Of a stretch of 64,000 nt of DNA, positions 8,589-17,321 are shown piece after piece. The number at the start of each line of letters is the position of its first letter. Within the stretch, counting starts at the first letter, position 1. Source of the stretch: JAEYZM01 sp943372195 (GTDB lineage: Bacteria > Bacteroidota > Bacteroidia > Sphingobacteriales > Sphingobacteriaceae); assembly GCA_943372195.1 (NCBI GenBank), contig CALRXS010000014.1, positions 1 to 64,000 on the forward strand, read 5' to 3'. Position numbers and translations under genes: made by a program. Under the pieces are notes generated by a model that ran no database searches, was not told where the DNA came from, and worked only from the letters and a program-made list of their open reading frames with translations.

Positions 8589-9263
8589 ATGAAAAAGAAC
8601 TTATTAATGACCTTTGCTTTGATACTAGGTATCGTAGTAATTACTAGCTCTTCTAAAGGACAAACTAGTACTAAAAAACAAAAGCTTAAGAAATCAGAGG
8701 CTAGCTTTGTGATAGAAGATGATTCTATCATAATCCGAAAAATGCCTCATGCAAAAGCTCCACATGCTCCAAAAATGAACCGTAGAATGGTGATTGTAAC
8801 ACCTGATGATGCAGAGATTCCGGGAATTCCTCAAATGCCAGAGATGCCATTCATTTTTGAAAATAAAGAGTTTGTTTTTAGTACAGAAGGCTCAGGACAA
8901 AAACCGCAAATGTTCGTTTTTAATAACGGCGATAAAAATTGGTCTATAACAATGACAAAACCAAGAGCAGAGGAGTTAAATAAGATTGATAAAGATTATT
9001 CAGAAGCAGATCAGATTCAAATGTTGCCCGATGTGATGAATAATAAGTTGAATTTAGCATATAGCTTTAGTGCAAGCGGAATGGTACAGATTAAACTATA
9101 TGATTCAGAATCTAATCTAGTTCGCACAGATGAAAACAAGAACTATGATGGCAAAAAAGCTCAAGTATCATATGACTTAACAAACATCAAAGATGGTATC
9201 TATTATGTTGAATTTAAACATGATAATGGCAAAATTATAAAGAAACTTAACATCAAGAGATAA
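8589..9263 (+). CDS. Secreted protein with T9SS-like C-terminal domain
   Basis: A 224-residue exported protein. From ATG 8589 a good signal peptide is seen (MKKNLLMTFALILGIVVITS); an in-frame ATG at 8565 would only add eight residues. The mature N-terminus is basic and rich in Pro, Met and His (MPHAKAPHAPKMNRR, GIPQMPEMPF). The last 75 residues have the sorting-domain pattern: NKLNLAYSF, a run of strands, then DGIYYVEF and the basic end KIIKKLNIKR. It lies divergent from the kinase operon and 30 bp before a second small exported protein, so the two are probably co-transcribed and may be regulon members. Function unknown. Confidence 0.8.
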   Translation: MKKNLLMTFALILGIVVITSSSKGQTSTKKQKLKKSEASFVIEDDSIIIRKMPHAKAPHAPKMNRRMVIVTPDDAEIPGIPQMPEMPFIFENKEFVFSTEGSGQKPQMFVFNNGDKNWSITMTKPRAEELNKIDKDYSEADQIQMLPDVMNNKLNLAYSFSASGMVQIKLYDSESNLVRTDENKNYDGKKAQVSYDLTNIKDGIYYVEFKHDNGKIIKKLNIKR

Positions 9264-9293
9264 CAAAAAATTTGTTCACCTAAAATTTAAAAA

Positions 9294-9677
9294 ATGAAAA
9301 CATTAAAAAAATTATTATTCATTTCCGTGCTAGTGATTGTCGTAATATCTAGTACAGAAAAAATAATTGCTCAATCAATTGTTACAACAGAAAATAAAAA
9401 AGCAGTTAAAAATTCAAAAGAATTTATTGAATTAAAAACTTATCCGAACCCTAGTGCTGGTATGCTAAACGTAGCATTAGATAATTTAGATGAAGGCGAA
9501 ATCACTATTAGTTTATGTAGCTTAGATGGTACTGAATTAATAAAAACCACTAGTAAAGTTAACTCAAGTACACATCACGAAGTACTTGATGCATGTCAAT
9601 TACCTGACGGTATATACAAAGTAATTATTCAAAGTGATAATATTAAATTTATCAAACTCTGGAGTAAGGGTGTTTAA
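9294..9677 (+). CDS. Small T9SS type A sorting domain protein
   Basis: Only 127 residues: a signal peptide (to about residue 27, IIAQ), a short linker, and then almost nothing but a type A sorting domain, starting LKTYPNPSAGMLNVAL and ending with DGIYKVII and KFIKLWSKGV. Such a protein has no room for a separate functional domain, so it may be a decayed or minimal surface protein, or its domain itself may be the product. It follows the 8589-9263 gene by 30 bp with no terminator between, and a strong terminator comes directly after it. Confidence 0.8.
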   Translation: MKTLKKLLFISVLVIVVISSTEKIIAQSIVTTENKKAVKNSKEFIELKTYPNPSAGMLNVALDNLDEGEITISLCSLDGTELIKTTSKVNSSTHHEVLDACQLPDGIYKVIIQSDNIKFIKLWSKGV

Positions 9678-9681
9678 AATA

Positions 9682-9718
9682 AAAAGGGCAACTGCGATTT
9701 TTACAGTTGCCCTTTTTT
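9682..9718. terminator. Intrinsic terminator between convergent genes
   Basis: GGGCAACTG (9686-9694) pairs with CAGTTGCCC (9704-9712), flanked by A and T runs on the two sides, so it works in both directions. Confidence 0.85.
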
Positions 9719-9735
9719 AATTATTATAATTCTAA

Positions 9736-12306
9736 TTATTTTTCTAATGCTTTATTTATAGCAAACACAATATGGTCTCTATGCGCTTTTGTGTCGGCAT
9801 TGCCAGCTCCAGCAGTCATCATACTTTTAATAGCTTTTAATTGTGCCAAAGCATTTGATTGTGATTGATATGAATATGTATTAGTTGAAATAATTTCAAT
9901 CAACTTTTTCGTGTATTCTATCTGTAAATTCTGTCTGTAAGAATTTACATTACTTGCAACATCCGCCTTAAATATAGCATCTGTTAAATCTCTCATCATT
10001 TCATTCAAAGAATAAGTATTACCAATTAATTGAATGTCAGTCATTCTTTTTGTAACACTTGTACTTAATAAATGAGCTAACACTCCACGTTGAACATTTA
10101 ATACTCTTTCGTGAATTTTCGGATCTTCGTTACCACCATTAAATCCTCTTCTTTGATATTGCATATAAGCAACTAGATCACTTGGTAAATCATAAGCGTT
10201 TGGAGCAAATACATAATCACTTAATGCTTTCATTGCTCTCTTTTGTTCACCATAAGGAACAGCTTGAAGTGGCTTATTTAAACTTTTTTGTTCAGGGAAA
10301 CTTCTGTCAACATATACACCACCAATGTATCTAGAAATTACACCAGCAGCAGTACTGTATTCACCTGAAGCAATTAGATATGCATTTCTTAATTCATGAT
10401 AAGATTGACCATCTTTAATATACTTTATTTTTAATCCTTTATATAAATTATTAGCAAGCTTCATTCTATCGATAGAATAGGTAATCGCATCTGAAGTTAA
10501 ATCATTAACGTTTACTCTAGGGTCAATAGCTTTTCCTGGAGCTCTCATATCATCAGCATCGTTACCAAATGTTAATTGAGGCTCAGTAGATCTATTTAAA
10601 AGTTTTTTCACTCTTGCATCTTCAGCTGCTGCATCATTTAATGATGGTGCATAACCGAATTCAATTGCCCACATATCATATGGTCCGGGTTTCATCGTAA
10701 AATATTGACCTTGTTTTGATTTATCTAAAGCTAAGTTCGCTGCCGGATAATCCATTACAGAACCTGTTAATCCTACTTTTGATGTTATCGTTTTATTATT
10801 GATAGTTGCAATATCATGTAACTGACTTGCTTTCATGTTATGATTTAATCCGAATGTATGTCCAACTTCATGTAATATTAAATAATACAATGATTGTTTT
10901 ATGTACTCAGATTTTTCTAAATCAGAGGCAGTGTATGCAGACAATGCAACCTGACCAAATTGTGTTGCGTTTAAAAAATACGGACCTATGTCACATGAAT
11001 TATGAGTCATGTTTAGGTTTGAAGATTCTTCTAAATGATTTATAGCTGCTGCTTCAAATAATTTTTCTTGTCTTAATCTATTTGTGAAGAAAACATATTC
11101 AAGCATAATGTCTGCTCCTATAATTTGTCCGGTTCTTGGATTCACAAAACTTGGTCCGTAACCACCAAATGGAGGAAATGGTGAAGATGTCCAACGTAAT
11201 ACATTGTAACGAATATCTCCTGCATCCCAACTTGCTGTGTCTGGTTGAACTTCACAACGAATTGCATTCTTAAATCCAGCTTTCTCAAAAGCTTCATTCC
11301 ATGCTAAAACAGCAGCTTTGATAGTTTCTCTAAATTCTACTGGAGTAGTATTTTCAATCCACCATGTAATTGGTTCAACAGGTTCTGAAAGTGCAGCATT
11401 TGGATCTTTCTTTTCTAAGTCCCAACGATTGATAAAATCTCTATATGGTGTAGCTGATTGTGAGGTCATGTTATCTGTTTGTTGCATGAAATAACCAACA
11501 CGCGGATCATCATTTCTTGGTTTGAAATTATTTTTCGGAACTTCAATAATACTGTGTTGAATTTTAATTGTTACAGAACGTGGATCTGTAACATCAGGTC
11601 CGCCGAAGTTTGTCGGACTCGGGTTATCATAAACATACTCAACAATTACATCAGTATTTTGAGGATAATTTTTTATAGATGCATATTTTGTTTTTTCTTT
11701 ACTTAACATCCCTAGACTGAAAGAGCTACCTGGTCTAGCATTCGGATTAGGTGAAGGTTTAATTTGTGATAGACTTTCATTTAAAAATAAGTCATCAGCC
11801 TTCACTAAATATACATCGCCTTCTTCTACAACAATTTTCAAACTTGCTAAAATCGGTTTGTTAATATTTGATTCTGCAGATTTAGAGATTGCATTAGTTG
11901 CATCGAAGTAATAACTTGTGTTTTCTTTTATGAATTCTATTTTATCATAGTATTTTTTGATACTAAATATTTCATTATCTCGAAATGCACCTTTGAAGTG
12001 ACCAGCAGATACTGCACCATTTTCAGAATAATTAAAATAAATAAACTCTTTATTAAGTTGATCTTTTTTAATTTTCATATACACACTTCCATTGGTAGTG
12101 TCTTGGTACATCGCAAATAATCCATCAATCAACTTAGTTGATTTGGTTGTTTCTTTGATGCTTTTTTTTGCATCTTTTTTTTGCATTTCTGCTGAAGCTA
12201 CAGGTGCTGCACCTTTTTTATTTTTCTTTTTATCGGCAAAACTCATACTTGAGAATGAGCTCAATCCAACAACAAGTGTTAAGGTGTAAATGAATTGTTT
12301 TTTCAT
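9736..12306 (-). CDS. Secreted zinc metalloprotease (DUF5117/DUF5118 metzincin)
   Basis: An 856-residue exported protease. Starting at ATG 12306 gives a clean signal peptide (MKKQFIYTLTLVVGLSSFSS, MSFA); an in-frame ATG at 12384 would put 26 residues ahead of it. After a Lys-rich linker come the DUF5118 and DUF5117 regions, then the catalytic domain with the metzincin zinc motif HEVGHTFGLNH near residue 476 and a Met-turn (SVMDYPA) about 35 residues later. The remaining C-terminal part is a helical DUF4953-type segment. The family is common in Bacteroidota and probably acts in the periplasm or outside the cell; there is no visible T9SS domain. Substrate unknown. Confidence 0.9.
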   Translation of the reverse strand: MKKQFIYTLTLVVGLSSFSSMSFADKKKNKKGAAPVASAEMQKKDAKKSIKETTKSTKLIDGLFAMYQDTTNGSVYMKIKKDQLNKEFIYFNYSENGAVSAGHFKGAFRDNEIFSIKKYYDKIEFIKENTSYYFDATNAISKSAESNINKPILASLKIVVEEGDVYLVKADDLFLNESLSQIKPSPNPNARPGSSFSLGMLSKEKTKYASIKNYPQNTDVIVEYVYDNPSPTNFGGPDVTDPRSVTIKIQHSIIEVPKNNFKPRNDDPRVGYFMQQTDNMTSQSATPYRDFINRWDLEKKDPNAALSEPVEPITWWIENTTPVEFRETIKAAVLAWNEAFEKAGFKNAIRCEVQPDTASWDAGDIRYNVLRWTSSPFPPFGGYGPSFVNPRTGQIIGADIMLEYVFFTNRLRQEKLFEAAAINHLEESSNLNMTHNSCDIGPYFLNATQFGQVALSAYTASDLEKSEYIKQSLYYLILHEVGHTFGLNHNMKASQLHDIATINNKTITSKVGLTGSVMDYPAANLALDKSKQGQYFTMKPGPYDMWAIEFGYAPSLNDAAAEDARVKKLLNRSTEPQLTFGNDADDMRAPGKAIDPRVNVNDLTSDAITYSIDRMKLANNLYKGLKIKYIKDGQSYHELRNAYLIASGEYSTAAGVISRYIGGVYVDRSFPEQKSLNKPLQAVPYGEQKRAMKALSDYVFAPNAYDLPSDLVAYMQYQRRGFNGGNEDPKIHERVLNVQRGVLAHLLSTSVTKRMTDIQLIGNTYSLNEMMRDLTDAIFKADVASNVNSYRQNLQIEYTKKLIEIISTNTYSYQSQSNALAQLKAIKSMMTAGAGNADTKAHRDHIVFAINKALEK

Positions 12307-12425
12307 TATGATATATTTTATATTAATACTTTTTAGATTGTAATTTATAAACATAAAAATTTTCTCTACAATTATTATATTCAATCTAATTTTTTACAAA
12401 GCAAGGATAAATGCATATGAATAAG

Positions 12426-12433
12426 TAGTTTTG
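12426..12433 (+). promoter_or_regulatory. -7 element of the THUMP methyltransferase operon
   Basis: TAGTTTTG matches TAnnTTTG and ends 4 nt before ATG 12438. The upstream gap 12307-12425 shows no other clear site. Confidence 0.5.
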
Positions 12434-12437
12434 TACT

Positions 12438-13613
12438 ATGGCAATATCATTTGAACAATCAAGCAACATAATAATCACTTGTCCGAAGTACATCTCAAGC
12501 TATCTACAAAAAGAAGTAAAAGAACTTAGTTACAATATTGAAGAGCAGTGGGTTACAGGTGTTTCTATAAAAGGTAGCATTAATGATTGTATTAAATTAA
12601 ATCTACATTTAAGGACCGGAAATCAAGTATTATGGCTCTGGAATAAGATAATGGCAAAAAATGCTGATGAATTGTATGAGCAATGCTTAAAGATGCCATG
12701 GGAAGATTTATTAGAGATTGATGGTTATTTGTGCATTACATCAAATGTTCAAAATGAGACAATAGACAATAATCTTTATGCAAACGTTAGGTTAAAAGAT
12801 GCGATTGTAGATAGATTTAGAGAAAAAAAGGGCTTAAGACCTGATTCAGGTCCTAATAGAAACAAAACAGTTATCCATTTATTTTGGAAAGGTGATGAAG
12901 CCTCAATCTATATTGACACCTCAGGCGAAACACTTTCAAGACATGGATATAGAAAACAGCCTGGCTTAGCACCTATGCAAGAGAATTTAGCAGCAGCTAC
13001 TATTATGGCTACTCGTTGGGATGAAAATTCAAGTTTTGTAAATCCGATGTGTGGTAGTGGAACCTTAGCAATTGAAGCCGCAATGATTGCTTTGAATCGT
13101 GTACCTGGACTTATGCGTTCAAACTATGGATTCATGCATATTATGGGATATGATGAAACCGTTTATGAAAATGTAAGAAAAGAAGCTAGGTTGAATGTTA
13201 AGAAAAACTTAGACTTTAAAATAATCGCTAGTGATTTAGACCCTGTTGCAGTACATGCAGCAAGAGCTAATGCTCAAACCGCCGGCGTTGACTTACATAT
13301 AGAATTTAGACTCGAAGATTTTAGAGAAACCATTTGCCCTCAAGAGAAAAAAGGCATAGTGATGTTTAATCCAGAATATGGTGAACGACTTGGCGACTAC
13401 GAAGAACTTGAAAATATTTACAAGGCAATGGGAGATTATTTGAAAAAAGAAGCTAAAGGCTACTTCGGATATATTTTTACGGCAAGTCCGAATTTAGCTA
13501 AAAAAGTCGGACTACAAGCAGAACGTAAAGTTGAATTCTTTAATAGTAAATTAGAATGTAGGTTATTAGAATATGAGATATATGAGGGTAGCCGAAGAAC
13601 CGACAAAAAATAA
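12438..13613 (+). CDS. THUMP-domain class I RNA methyltransferase (RlmL-like)
   Basis: A 391-residue enzyme. A THUMP RNA-binding domain fills residues about 45-155, and the methyltransferase follows. Conserved sites include SRHGYRKQPGLAPM, the SAM-binding FVNPMCGSGTLAIEAA, and IIASDLDPVAVHAA. It belongs to the RlmL/YpsC group that makes N2-methylguanosine in 23S rRNA. The target-base motif reads MFNPEYGERLG, where the family usually has NPPY; whether this is a clade trait or a change of activity is not clear from sequence alone. Its TAA stop is directly followed by the ATG of the large kinase gene, so the two are one operon. Confidence 0.9.
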   Translation: MAISFEQSSNIIITCPKYISSYLQKEVKELSYNIEEQWVTGVSIKGSINDCIKLNLHLRTGNQVLWLWNKIMAKNADELYEQCLKMPWEDLLEIDGYLCITSNVQNETIDNNLYANVRLKDAIVDRFREKKGLRPDSGPNRNKTVIHLFWKGDEASIYIDTSGETLSRHGYRKQPGLAPMQENLAAATIMATRWDENSSFVNPMCGSGTLAIEAAMIALNRVPGLMRSNYGFMHIMGYDETVYENVRKEARLNVKKNLDFKIIASDLDPVAVHAARANAQTAGVDLHIEFRLEDFRETICPQEKKGIVMFNPEYGERLGDYEELENIYKAMGDYLKKEAKGYFGYIFTASPNLAKKVGLQAERKVEFFNSKLECRLLEYEIYEGSRRTDKK

Positions 13614-16600
13614 ATGACGAAGTACTTTAGAAATAGTAGAAATTTCTTTTTTATTTCTCTGTTCTTGCTATTAGCATTACAGCTTATAATTCTTTGGTCG
13701 AGCCCGACACAAATTGAAACACGCATTGCTAATAATATTTCTAGTAGAATTCAAGAATACGAATCTGATATAGAATTGTTTCTAGAAGATCAATTTATTG
13801 ATACGCTATGCGTAGATAATTCTTTATTAAAAAGAAATCTTTATTGGGAACGATTCATAAATAAAACTAAAGATAAAAGCTATTCGGTTTTAATCTATAA
13901 TTCAAATAATATTAGATTTTGGTCCAAGTCAAAAATTATACCTGATTGTGATTTTTTAGAATTAAAAGATGGTAATAATTTTAGAATGCTTGATAACGGA
14001 TGGTACATTGTTCGACAGAAAAGCATTCAAGATTCAAAAGTACTTATACTAATTAGTATTAAAAATCAATATGGATATCAAAATGAATATCTAAAAAATA
14101 ATTACAATAAAAATTTTGATATACCTGACTATGTAAACATTGAATTATTAAGTAATCAGAATGGGGAGCTAATTACTGATTCAAACGGACAAAAATTATT
14201 TAGAATTGTTGTTAATGATGAAAATTTAAATTCTAGCCCTTCTTACATTCAATTGGCATTATGGATATTAATATTCATATTTTCTTATTTGTGTGTAAAT
14301 AGTTTTGTAAAGCACCTATGGTATAAAGGAGAGTCATTAGCAGCATTTTTATTTCTAATATTTTCAATATTACTTTTCAGAACAGCGACGATGTATTGGT
14401 CAATACCTGAAAGTATTTATAAATTACCTTTTTTTAGTCCAGACATCTACGCATCTAATTTCTTATTTCCTTCATTAGGAGATTTGATTTTGAATTTATT
14501 AATGATACACTGGGTTATATACTTTCTGTTTGATAAGATTAAAGAATTAAACTTTAGAATATATAATGTTAGGGCAAGCTATATACTCACATTTATTTTT
14601 GTGCTTAGCTCTTATTTTTTCTTAGATATAATTAGTTATGTGTTTGAAGGTTTAGTTATGAACTCAAACATATCTTTTGATTTAACGAACATACTTAGTC
14701 TTAATTTTTATAGTGTATCTGGCTTATTTGTTTTAGCCTTAATGCTTTATTCTTTTTATTTATATAATGATACTTTAATAGGGGTTTTTCATCAATTCTT
14801 TTTAAGTAAAAGGGAAAAACTTAATGTTTTTGTAATTACAATATTTCTGATTTTTATAAGCAAGTCATTATTAAATGAATTAGATATTTTGTTTTATTCA
14901 AATACACTATTTATCATATTGATTGAGCGAGCTAAAAACAGAAAAAGAGAATATTTGAATCTACCATTAGTAGTATTAATCTTAACACTTTTTGCATTTT
15001 CTTCGGCTTCTAAATTATATGATTTTATTTCTGAGAAAGAAAAGCAAAACCGCCAATTATTAGCATCTAAATTAGAGTCTGCTAATGACCCTATAGCTGA
15101 GTACTTACTAGAAGGTTTGGTGAAAAAAATCGTAAATGATAAAGTTGTAAAGTCTTTTTTCGAAAGCAATGAAATAACAAACGAGAGTTTAGATGCAAGA
15201 ATACAACAGTTATATTTCGGAGGATACTTTTCAAAGTACGATTTAAATGTTTACGAATTTGATAATCAAGGCAAATCAATTAAGCAGACATTTAATAGAG
15301 ACCTTGAATATTTCGATAACATAATCAACAATCAAAGTACTCCAACTTTTAATAGTTATTTTTATTATCAGTCCAATACATATGGTATACTTACCTATTA
15401 TGGTAAAATACCAATTTCTTCAAATAATGAAAATTTAGGTTATTTATTAATTGAGTTAAAGTCAAAATATTTTAGAGACGAAAATATTTTTCCAGAACTA
15501 CTTTTAGAAGGTGGCTTAAAAATGAATAAAGACTTTAAGTATTATTCATATTCTATATATAAACAAGGTAAATTAATTTCACAACAAGGTGCATATCCAT
15601 ATAGTTTAACTGACTTAGAATTTAACACATCAAAAGAAGGCTATACTTTTATTAATACAAACGCATATGATCATCTGGTTTATAAACCTAGTAAAGACAT
15701 TTTAATCGTTGTAAGTAAGCAAGAAGATTCAATCCTTAAGTTGTTTGCTATATTTTCATATTTATTCGGGTTGTTTTCATTCTTCTTATTAATTTTTTAC
15801 ACAAGAAGATTACTCGGGAAAAAGTTTAATTTGATAACTATTAATTGGAATATCTTTACTTGGAAAATTAGATTTTTATTTAAAACTAGAATTCAAGTTT
15901 CTTTAATATTTACGATTATATTTTCATTGACTTTAGTTGCTTATATAACTTTCATTTATATAAGTGACCAATATACAAAACAACAAAATGAACGTCTAAG
16001 TCAAAAAGTAAGATCAATTTTAATCACATTAGAAAAAAAATCAAATGTAATTAACTACTGGACGGCAAAGTATGATGATAAAATGTCTATAGAGCTAAAG
16101 GCACTATCAGATCAATATTTAACTGATATTAATATTTACAATTTAGAGGGTCGATTATTAATTTCTACTCAACCCAAAATATTTGACGAAGGCTTAACTT
16201 CTAGATATATGAATCCTGATGCATATCTAATGATGAAAAGGTATGAGAAATCAGAATTTAGTAAAAACGAAACTATTGGTGCATTAAATTACTTATCAGT
16301 TTACGCACCTATTAGAGATATTAACAACAAAATTGTTGGCTATTTAAATCTGCCCTACTTCGCTAATAAACTTGAATATGAAAACAGAGTTTCACAATTC
16401 TTCACCACATTTATTAATGTTTATGTTTTTGTATTTGTAATTATAGGTTTTATAGCATTTTTTATAGCGAACTCTATTACCTATCCATTAACTCTTATTG
16501 AAGAGCAATTGCGAGAGACAAAAATAGGGAAGAAGATGGATCCAATAGATTGGAAAGGAAGAGACGAAATTGGCAGATTAATTAAAGAGTACAATCGAAT

Positions 16601-17321
16601 GATTCATGAGCTAGAAGAGAGTACAGAAAGACTAGCTAAGTCTGAAAGAGAAAATGCATGGAGGGAGATGGCAAAGCAGGTTGCTCATGAAATCAAGAAT
16701 CCGTTAACTCCAATGAAGTTAGGATTGCAATTATTACAGAGGTCGTGGCTCGACAATGATCCTGAATTTAGAAATAAGTTCGAAAGATTTAGTAAAACGA
16801 TGATTCAGCAGATAGAATCATTATCTCTTATTGCTTCAGAATTTTCAAATTTTGCACAAATGCCACAAGCCGAATTAGAAAAGATAGATATAAAAGATAT
16901 CGTTAGTAATGTTGTTGATCTTTATAAGAATGAGAACGATATAGAGATCAGTTTAGGATATAATCCAAGTCTAAAATCAGTTATATATGCAGACAAAGAT
17001 CAAATGATAAGAGTGTTTAACAACTTAATTAAAAACTCAATACAAGCGATACCTTCACAAAGAATAGGTAAAATTGATATTGAATTGATGAATGATAAAG
17101 ATAGTATACTCGTAATAATTCAAGATAATGGCGTTGGCATCGATGAAGAAATGAGAGAAAAGATATTTAGGCCTAACTTTACAACCAAGGGTTCAGGCAT
17201 GGGAATGGGGCTTGCAATCGTAAATAGTATTATAATAAATGCCGAGGGTAAAATTTGGTTTAACTCATCACTCAATAAAGGCACTACTTTTTACGTTTCA
17301 TTACCATTGACTAATAAGTGA
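13614..17321 (+). CDS. Large multi-pass NtrY-like sensor histidine kinase
   Basis: At 1235 residues this is far larger than usual kinases. In order: one N-terminal helix, a periplasmic segment (about 35-200), a block of about seven hydrophobic helices (205-465), a second periplasmic segment, two more helices (near 700 and 755), a third sensor loop, a helix near 940, a HAMP linker, then HisKA with VAHEIKNPLTPMKLGLQLLQ, and the ATPase domain with NLIKNSIQAIP, DNGVGID and GSGMGMGLAIV. The kinase core is of the NtrY type. No response regulator is adjacent. ATG abuts the previous stop, and its TGA overlaps the next ATG by one base (TGATG), so translation is probably coupled to the outer-membrane protein downstream. 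Confidence 0.9.
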   Translation: MTKYFRNSRNFFFISLFLLLALQLIILWSSPTQIETRIANNISSRIQEYESDIELFLEDQFIDTLCVDNSLLKRNLYWERFINKTKDKSYSVLIYNSNNIRFWSKSKIIPDCDFLELKDGNNFRMLDNGWYIVRQKSIQDSKVLILISIKNQYGYQNEYLKNNYNKNFDIPDYVNIELLSNQNGELITDSNGQKLFRIVVNDENLNSSPSYIQLALWILIFIFSYLCVNSFVKHLWYKGESLAAFLFLIFSILLFRTATMYWSIPESIYKLPFFSPDIYASNFLFPSLGDLILNLLMIHWVIYFLFDKIKELNFRIYNVRASYILTFIFVLSSYFFLDIISYVFEGLVMNSNISFDLTNILSLNFYSVSGLFVLALMLYSFYLYNDTLIGVFHQFFLSKREKLNVFVITIFLIFISKSLLNELDILFYSNTLFIILIERAKNRKREYLNLPLVVLILTLFAFSSASKLYDFISEKEKQNRQLLASKLESANDPIAEYLLEGLVKKIVNDKVVKSFFESNEITNESLDARIQQLYFGGYFSKYDLNVYEFDNQGKSIKQTFNRDLEYFDNIINNQSTPTFNSYFYYQSNTYGILTYYGKIPISSNNENLGYLLIELKSKYFRDENIFPELLLEGGLKMNKDFKYYSYSIYKQGKLISQQGAYPYSLTDLEFNTSKEGYTFINTNAYDHLVYKPSKDILIVVSKQEDSILKLFAIFSYLFGLFSFFLLIFYTRRLLGKKFNLITINWNIFTWKIRFLFKTRIQVSLIFTIIFSLTLVAYITFIYISDQYTKQQNERLSQKVRSILITLEKKSNVINYWTAKYDDKMSIELKALSDQYLTDINIYNLEGRLLISTQPKIFDEGLTSRYMNPDAYLMMKRYEKSEFSKNETIGALNYLSVYAPIRDINNKIVGYLNLPYFANKLEYENRVSQFFTTFINVYVFVFVIIGFIAFFIANSITYPLTLIEEQLRETKIGKKMDPIDWKGRDEIGRLIKEYNRMIHELEESTERLAKSERENAWREMAKQVAHEIKNPLTPMKLGLQLLQRSWLDNDPEFRNKFERFSKTMIQQIESLSLIASEFSNFAQMPQAELEKIDIKDIVSNVVDLYKNENDIEISLGYNPSLKSVIYADKDQMIRVFNNLIKNSIQAIPSQRIGKIDIELMNDKDSILVIIQDNGVGIDEEMREKIFRPNFTTKGSGMGMGLAIVNSIIINAEGKIWFNSSLNKGTTFYVSLPLTNK

